Origin: Holophagae bacterium | GTDB taxonomy: Bacteria > Acidobacteriota > Thermoanaerobaculia > Thermoanaerobaculales > Sulfomarinibacteraceae | Assembly (NCBI GenBank): GCA_030609785.1 | Contig: JAUWTC010000115.1 | Span: 1 to 7,484, forward strand | Reading direction: 5' to 3' | DNA length: 7,484 bases | Shown: positions 5,373 to 7,484 of the stretch, piece by piece | Layout of the letters: each line of letters opens with the position of its first letter | How positions within the stretch are numbered: position 1 is the first letter of the stretch | Translations under genes and position numbers: made by a program | The notes under the pieces: model-generated | Seen by the model: the letters and a program-made list of their open reading frames with translations, nothing else | Databases searched by the model: none | Told to the model about the DNA's origin: nothing

Positions 5373-6790
5373 CCTTGAACCCGCCTTGAACCGAAGACCA
5401 TCCGCAGGCCCGCCTTGACCTTGCGCCTGAGCCCACCGCCGGTCAAGGCTTCTCGAAGGATGACGCCCGGCCTCAGATAGAACGAACGATAGGCTTCGTC
5501 CTGGAGAGCGTTCAGCTGGTCCCGGCTGAGATACTCGTTCCAGATCGGGGGTTCGAAAGCCGTATCAGGTTGCCGGGCAAACTGCCGCCACACATCGCCG
5601 TGAGTCAGCCCCATATCGACCGCCTGCCGAAACAGCTCGGTGCCGGGATACAGGGTCAAGACGTTGAACATTGCATAGGTCGGAGCGAGACTCCGAGCAA
5701 AAACTCCCAGCTGTCGGACATCGTCTGCGCATCGCTCGTGGGGCAGGCCCAGCATGAAGTATGCGACCGACGGCATGCCGACTTTGCGAGCGGCCTCAAA
5801 GGTCCGCTGGATCTTCTCGATCGACGTCCGCTTGCCCAGGACACTCAAGCCCTCATCGGACCAGGTCTCGACACCGACCTGCACCCGCAGGCACCCGGCC
5901 TTTTTCATCCGGGACAGTATGTCTTCGCTCAAACCACCCGCAGTCGTCCGGCAGCTCCAAGAGGGAAGGTCCGACCTCCCGGTGAGGGTGTCGAACAGCT
6001 CCCGGGCCCTGGACCCCGTGGTGGGAAAGGTGTCATCGAGGAAGTAGATATGCTCGATGCCCAGGTCGGCACACCGGGACATCTCCTCCACGACCGAGGC
6101 GACGCTTCTCACCCTGAATGCCCCTCTCGGCGTCGAGCAGAAGGTGCATCGGTGGGGACAGCCGCGACTTGTGATCATCGTCGTGAAGACGCAGTCCATC
6201 CCTCCGATGCCACGATAGGCCCGAATATCCGTGCCTGACCGGTCCGGCAAGGGCAAGGCGTCGAGATCCGCCGGCGGTGGTGCACTCTCTCCAGGCATCA
6301 GCGGTAAACCCGCCTTCGTCACCAAACCGGGAATCTGGAGTGGTTCCCGGCCCGCTTCCAGTTGATCCGCAAACATCGGCAGGGTGTTTTCCGCCTCACC
6401 GGGCAGCACGAAATCGACACCCTCCAGCTCGGACGTTTCTTCGGCAAAGAACCTGGTGTGAGGCCCGCCGATGACGATGCTCCCTGATGGCATCTTGCGC
6501 TTGACGGTGGCCACCGTGTGGACGACGCTCGGCAAATTGGGCGTCAGAGCCATGATGCCGATCAGGTTAGGGTCGAACTCCCCTATTCGCCGACACAAAT
6601 CCTCTTCGTAGACCTCTCCCAGGAGATTGGCATCGAAGACCACGGCTTCGTGCCGACCTGAAGCATTCAGACCCGCCTGCAGGTGCAACAGCCCCAGGGG
6701 CGGATAACAGCCGGCCCCCTCTTCAACAGCGCCACCGGCCTCCGAATCGATCGCATACGCCTGCGTCGGGTTGATCAGCAGGACTCTCAC
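5369..6790 (-). CDS. B12-binding-domain radical SAM protein (first B12 enzyme of the operon)
   Basis: The 473-residue product has a cobalamin-binding domain (about 1-160; MRVLLINPTQ at the start, YPPLGLLHLQAGL at 29-41, IVIGGPHTRFFAEET at 105-119, VLPGEAE at 128-134) and a radical SAM core with TSRGCPHRCTFCST (207-220; C211, C215, C218), FLDDTFP (250-256), VQVGVETWS (303-311) and YFMLGLPHE (344-352). The tail AYRSFYLRPGVILREA (433-448) matches the protein encoded at 2431-3855 in style, so those two look like closer paralogues than either is to the protein between them. The start is GTG, set by a clear GAGGGG 6 bases upstream and by the GTGA overlap with the preceding stop. The usual cobalt-binding DxHxxG is not seen. 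By family, possible roles are radical methyltransfer to an unactivated carbon, or cyclisation as in BchE; the substrate is unknown. Confidence 0.92.
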   Translation of the reverse strand: MRVLLINPTQAYAIDSEAGGAVEEGAGCYPPLGLLHLQAGLNASGRHEAVVFDANLLGEVYEEDLCRRIGEFDPNLIGIMALTPNLPSVVHTVATVKRKMPSGSIVIGGPHTRFFAEETSELEGVDFVLPGEAENTLPMFADQLEAGREPLQIPGLVTKAGLPLMPGESAPPPADLDALPLPDRSGTDIRAYRGIGGMDCVFTTMITSRGCPHRCTFCSTPRGAFRVRSVASVVEEMSRCADLGIEHIYFLDDTFPTTGSRARELFDTLTGRSDLPSWSCRTTAGGLSEDILSRMKKAGCLRVQVGVETWSDEGLSVLGKRTSIEKIQRTFEAARKVGMPSVAYFMLGLPHERCADDVRQLGVFARSLAPTYAMFNVLTLYPGTELFRQAVDMGLTHGDVWRQFARQPDTAFEPPIWNEYLSRDQLNALQDEAYRSFYLRPGVILREALTGGGLRRKVKAGLRMVFGSRRVQG

Positions 6791-7484
6791 GCCGAACCCC
6801 TCGCTTCAACCCGGCGCAACACCGCGGAAGCATCGACCGCTCGGCCGGAGAACCGTGATCTCGCCTGGACGGCAACCATCTCCCGCAGCGCCCGAGCCTC
6901 CAGCATCATGAATGAGATCTCGGCCCAACAGGGACGAAAACACCCCTCACAGTTTTCGACGCGCTGCCGAACCTCTTTCAAAAAGGACTTTGACCCGATC
7001 AGGTCCGGCAGATCACGGAAGTCGGTCTCCCAGACGCCTTCGAAGGCATGGCAGGGGGCCACTCGCCCCTGCGGACTGATCGAATGAAAGAGTTCTCCCG
7101 CCCTGCACGGCCAGGAAGTTTTCCCGTTGATCAGGTAGTCGACACTCTGTTCGAGGAACGACGTCGAATTGACGATCGGGGCGCCCCGCCGCTTTCGCTC
7201 GACCAGGCCGGCAAAGACATCACGCAGGTCCTTCTCGCTGTGTCTCCCGAACCGCCAGTCGGGCGCCTGGCCGAAAAAGCGATGCTCGGGTTGATCGGCA
7301 GGGGCAAGGTGGATGGGGATGAAGGAAGCGTGGAACCCGATGTCGCCAGCCAAGTCCGCAATCTCGAGCAATTCGCCGAGATTGTCCGGTGTGACCACGG
7401 TATTGAGGATCGGCAGGCTGCTCTTTCGAGGGAGACTCTCTGCCAGGTAGATGAGGTTCTTGATTCTCTTGTCGAAGGCCCCGG
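6787..7484 (-). CDS. Radical SAM protein with SPASM/Twitch-like auxiliary cluster region, C-terminal 231 residues
   Basis: The 5' end lies beyond the right edge; the frame stays open to 7484, so the GTG at 7398 is an internal valine codon. Seen: the end of a radical SAM barrel (LPILNTVVTPDNLGELLEIA, then GFHASFIPIHLAP), a linker, and a cysteine-rich C-terminal module with C126 (PCRAGELFHSISPQGRV), C144 (APCHAFEG), and C178, C181 and C185 in ENCEGCFRPCWAEIS, counted from the first full codon. The C-x(17)-C plus CxxCxxxC layout resembles SPASM/Twitch extensions, which bind extra iron-sulfur clusters and often act on peptides, amines or lipid and glycan precursors. The CxxxCxxC core motif is expected outside the window and cannot be checked here. 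No B12 domain can be seen in this part. It is the first visible gene of a four-gene operon; its TGA overlaps the next GTG by four bases. The substrate is unknown. Confidence 0.85.
   Translation of the reverse strand, partial: GAFDKRIKNLIYLAESLPRKSSLPILNTVVTPDNLGELLEIADLAGDIGFHASFIPIHLAPADQPEHRFFGQAPDWRFGRHSEKDLRDVFAGLVERKRRGAPIVNSTSFLEQSVDYLINGKTSWPCRAGELFHSISPQGRVAPCHAFEGVWETDFRDLPDLIGSKSFLKEVRQRVENCEGCFRPCWAEISFMMLEARALREMVAVQARSRFSGRAVDASAVLRRVEARGSA
6797..6802 (-). promoter_or_regulatory. Ribosome binding site of the GTG-started radical SAM gene
   Basis: Read on the minus strand, GAGGGG lies 6 bases before the GTG at 6790. It sits inside the end of the preceding gene and is the best such site among the three internal junctions of this operon. 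Confidence 0.6.

Overview
This is a GC-rich bacterial window (one stretch of the acetyltransferase gene is about 73% G+C by hand count). It carries two gene blocks that converge at about position 2433. Nothing in it fixes the taxonomy. The dense secondary-metabolism and radical-SAM content, and the absence of housekeeping genes, suggest an environmental bacterium with a large genome, such as a myxobacterial, deltaproteobacterial or acidobacterial type. That placement is inference only. No rRNA, tRNA, CRISPR array, insertion sequence or phage gene was seen.

Plus strand, 1-2434. The window opens inside the 3' end of a type III polyketide synthase. Its closest match from memory is DpgA, which condenses malonyl-CoA units to 3,5-dihydroxyphenylacetyl-CoA. 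Eleven bases later comes a crotonase-fold protein that resembles the DpgA partner DpgB and lacks one of the two catalytic glutamates of true enoyl-CoA hydratases. A 197-base gap containing a nested inverted repeat follows. Next is a small, lower-GC MNT-type nucleotidyltransferase gene without a recognisable HEPN partner, and then a GNAT-family N-acetyltransferase.

Minus strand, 7484-2431. Four radical-SAM genes lie head to tail, each overlapping the next by exactly four bases (GTGA, ATGA, ATGA). Transcription runs from right to left. The first gene, cut by the window edge, encodes the C-terminal part of a radical SAM enzyme with a SPASM/Twitch-like cysteine-rich auxiliary-cluster region. The other three encode complete cobalamin (B12)-binding-domain radical SAM enzymes of 473, 506 and 474 residues, all with an intact CxxxCxxC motif. 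The tight coupling points to one multi-step pathway with several radical methylations, cyclisations or rearrangements of one scaffold. The last of the four genes ends inside the stop codon of the GNAT gene.

Taken together, this looks like part of a biosynthetic locus: a polyketide-type aromatic starter (DpgA/DpgB-like), an acyltransferase, and a cassette of B12-radical SAM tailoring enzymes. Whether the two strands serve one product cannot be decided from the window. The nucleotidyltransferase and the structured gap look like a later insertion between them.
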